Assembly (NCBI GenBank): GCA_903813345.2 | Contig: CAIIXF020000094.1 | Location: 1 to 30,912 of the forward strand | Length of the DNA: 30,912 nt | Source: Owenia fusiformis | Taxonomy: Eukaryota > Annelida > Polychaeta > Sabellida > Oweniidae | Direction of reading: 5' to 3' | Shown: positions 29,821-30,912 of the stretch, piece by piece | Layout: each line of letters begins with the position of its first letter | How positions within the stretch are numbered: position 1 is the first letter of the stretch | The notes under the pieces: model-generated | What the model was told of the DNA's origin: nothing | The model's database searches: none | Seen by the model: the letters and a program-made list of their open reading frames with translations, nothing else | Translations under genes and position numbers: made by a program

Positions 29821-30725
29821 ACACGCCAATGGCAGCCATTTTTCAAAATGGCCGTCTTCTTGCCAAAATGTCATAAGACAGTGCTATGCTTATGAGTATT
29901 CACTATTCACATATCAAATATGAACAAAATCGCTCTATTACTTTTTGAGTTATGGTAAGAAATTGAGGTAAAATAACAAACGAAAAAATGGTGGCCATTT
30001 TTCAAAAGGGCCGTCTACTCCCCAAAAGTGCCATTAGACAGTGTACCATGCTTATAGTATTCACATATCAAATGTGAACAAAATTGCTCCACTACTTTTT
30101 CGAGTTATAGATAGTAAAAAACGTTAAAATGGTGGCCATTTTTCAAATTGGCCTCCTCCTACCAAATTATCGCTAGACAGTGTACCATGGCTTATAGTAT
30201 TCACATACTAAATATGAACAAAATCGCTTCACTACTTTAAGTCAAAGCAAAAAACGTTAAAATGGAGGCCATTTTTCAAAATGGCGACCTTCTACCATAA
30301 GTGTCATTAGACAGTGTGTCATACTTATAGTATTCACATACCAAACATGAACAATATTATGAACAACATTACTTTTGAAGTTACAGTAAGAATCATAAAA
30401 AGCGTGAAAAGGCCGCCATTTTTCAAGATGGCTGCCATGTGCTTCTTCGATATCTACATTTCTATGTTTTTTGTATCCTATAGATCTTTTAAATTCAAAA
30501 CATATTGCTAATAAAGTTTTACATGTTCTGCCTGAATTACTGTAAAATCGGCACTAAAATGGCCGCCATTTCAAATGAGCGGCCATTTTGAAAATTGACT
30601 TTCGAGCAGAATTTATAACCCCATGGTGTATATGTGTCATAATATCAACAAAATAGGGCCAACGGTATTTGAGTTATTGCACTTTAGATGTATGGTGTCA
30701 CTATTACCTGATTTGAAGCAAAACC

Positions 30726-30765
30726 CGACGGACGGACGGACAGATGGACGAAAGGACAGAGGCGT
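30726..30765 (+). repeat. GACG/GACA microsatellite
   Basis: GACGGACGGACGGACAGATG and the following GACGAAAGGACAGAGG: a short degenerate tetranucleotide run, just after a 30-base block (GTCACTATTACCTGATTTGA and AGCAAAA) that resembles 28046-28070 within MITE copy 3. Confidence 0.65.
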
Positions 30766-30838
30766 TCCCTATATCCCTCCGAACTTTGATGGGATAATAA
30801 AATTATTGCATTGTTTAATATTACATTTTCAATTACAC

Positions 30839-30912
30839 TGACACCGTACAGTGGAATTGACAACGTACATTTCAGATTTTTTAAATTATATCCAATACAT
30901 AATATTTATTAA
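30839..30912 (-). mobile_element. Partial MITE, CGTCACCGTACAG family (copy 4), cut by window end
   Basis: GACACCGTACAGTGGAATTG and the following ACAACGTACATTTCAGATTT, then TTTAAATTATAT, align with the reversed end of copy 1 (ACCGTACAG, CAAATCTGATATTTTTTAAA). The copy runs off the window. Confidence 0.6.

Larger units (their letters stand above)
28917..30610 (+). repeat. Hairpin satellite, ~135-160-bp units, seven copies
   Basis: Units begin with a palindromic block near GGCCATTTTTCAAAATGGCC at about 28922, 29829, 29989, 30129, 30262, 30411 and 30559. They continue with C-x-AAAAGTG-CATTAGACAGTGT, ATGCTTATAGTATTCACATA, AAATATGAACAAAAT and a GAGTTA-x-GTAA stretch. Unit 1 is broken after AACAAAATTG by the mariner element at 29031-29820. 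The last unit (30559) keeps only the palindrome and a diverged tail. Each unit could form its own short hairpin. Confidence 0.85.

Overview
This window looks like AT-rich, intron-containing animal DNA, most likely from an invertebrate. Coding exons are short and flanked by GT/AG splice sites. Introns run from hundreds of bases to kilobases. The intergenic space is packed with decayed DNA transposons, foldback MITEs and one LINE relic. There is no operon-like gene packing, no ribosome binding sites and no ORF longer than 128 codons. Death-domain paralogs, an MIF-family gene and many CAGGGTGT/TA-type foldback elements would fit an invertebrate deuterostome or a lophotrochozoan. I cannot name the species.

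Genes. (1) A complete three-exon macrophage migration inhibitory factor (MIF)/D-dopachrome tautomerase-like gene lies on the + strand at 10467-12376 (exons 10467-10577, 11138-11316, 12259-12376; 135 aa). Its splice phases are 0 and 2. Most of exon 2 has been tandemly duplicated twice more inside intron 2. (2) Two paralogous C-terminal death-domain exons lie on the - strand at 1863-2176 and 26364-26623. Both begin at an AG acceptor in phase 1 and end in a stop codon. Their upstream exons were not found with confidence. (3) A probable first coding exon with a GTAAGT donor lies on the + strand at 20527-20656, starting a gene I do not recognise. (4) A 3' relic of a LINE-type reverse transcriptase lies on the - strand at 18720-19145.

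Layout. 1-0.6 kb: a 474-bp-spaced direct repeat. 1.86-2.18 kb: death-domain exon 1. 2.2-7.9 kb: non-coding, with a MITE candidate at 3.86-4.37 kb. 7.99-10.4 kb: a cluster of direct repeats and foldbacks. 10.47-12.38 kb: the MIF-like gene. 12.63-14.43 kb: two adjacent Tc1/mariner-type foldback elements with broken transposase remnants. 14.5-17.16 kb: a ~98-bp tandem repeat interrupted by a PIF/Harbinger-like MITE and by a ~1.75-kb long inverted repeat. 18.5-19.15 kb: LINE remnant. 19.7-20.66 kb: putative promoter and first exon. 22.43-22.77 kb: a palindromic MITE. 23.3-23.9 kb: a hairpin-rich patch. 24.2-25.8 kb: a foldback element with a duplicated left arm. 26.36-26.62 kb: death-domain exon 2. 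27.99-30.91 kb: a diverged MITE copy, a ~140-bp hairpin satellite interrupted by a deleted mariner, and the start of another MITE copy at the window edge.

MIF-family and death-domain proteins are both often linked to innate immunity and cell-death signalling. The sequence itself shows only that they are neighbours. No CRISPR array, rRNA or intact tRNA gene was seen. The most unusual item is the triplicated exon 2 of the MIF-like gene.
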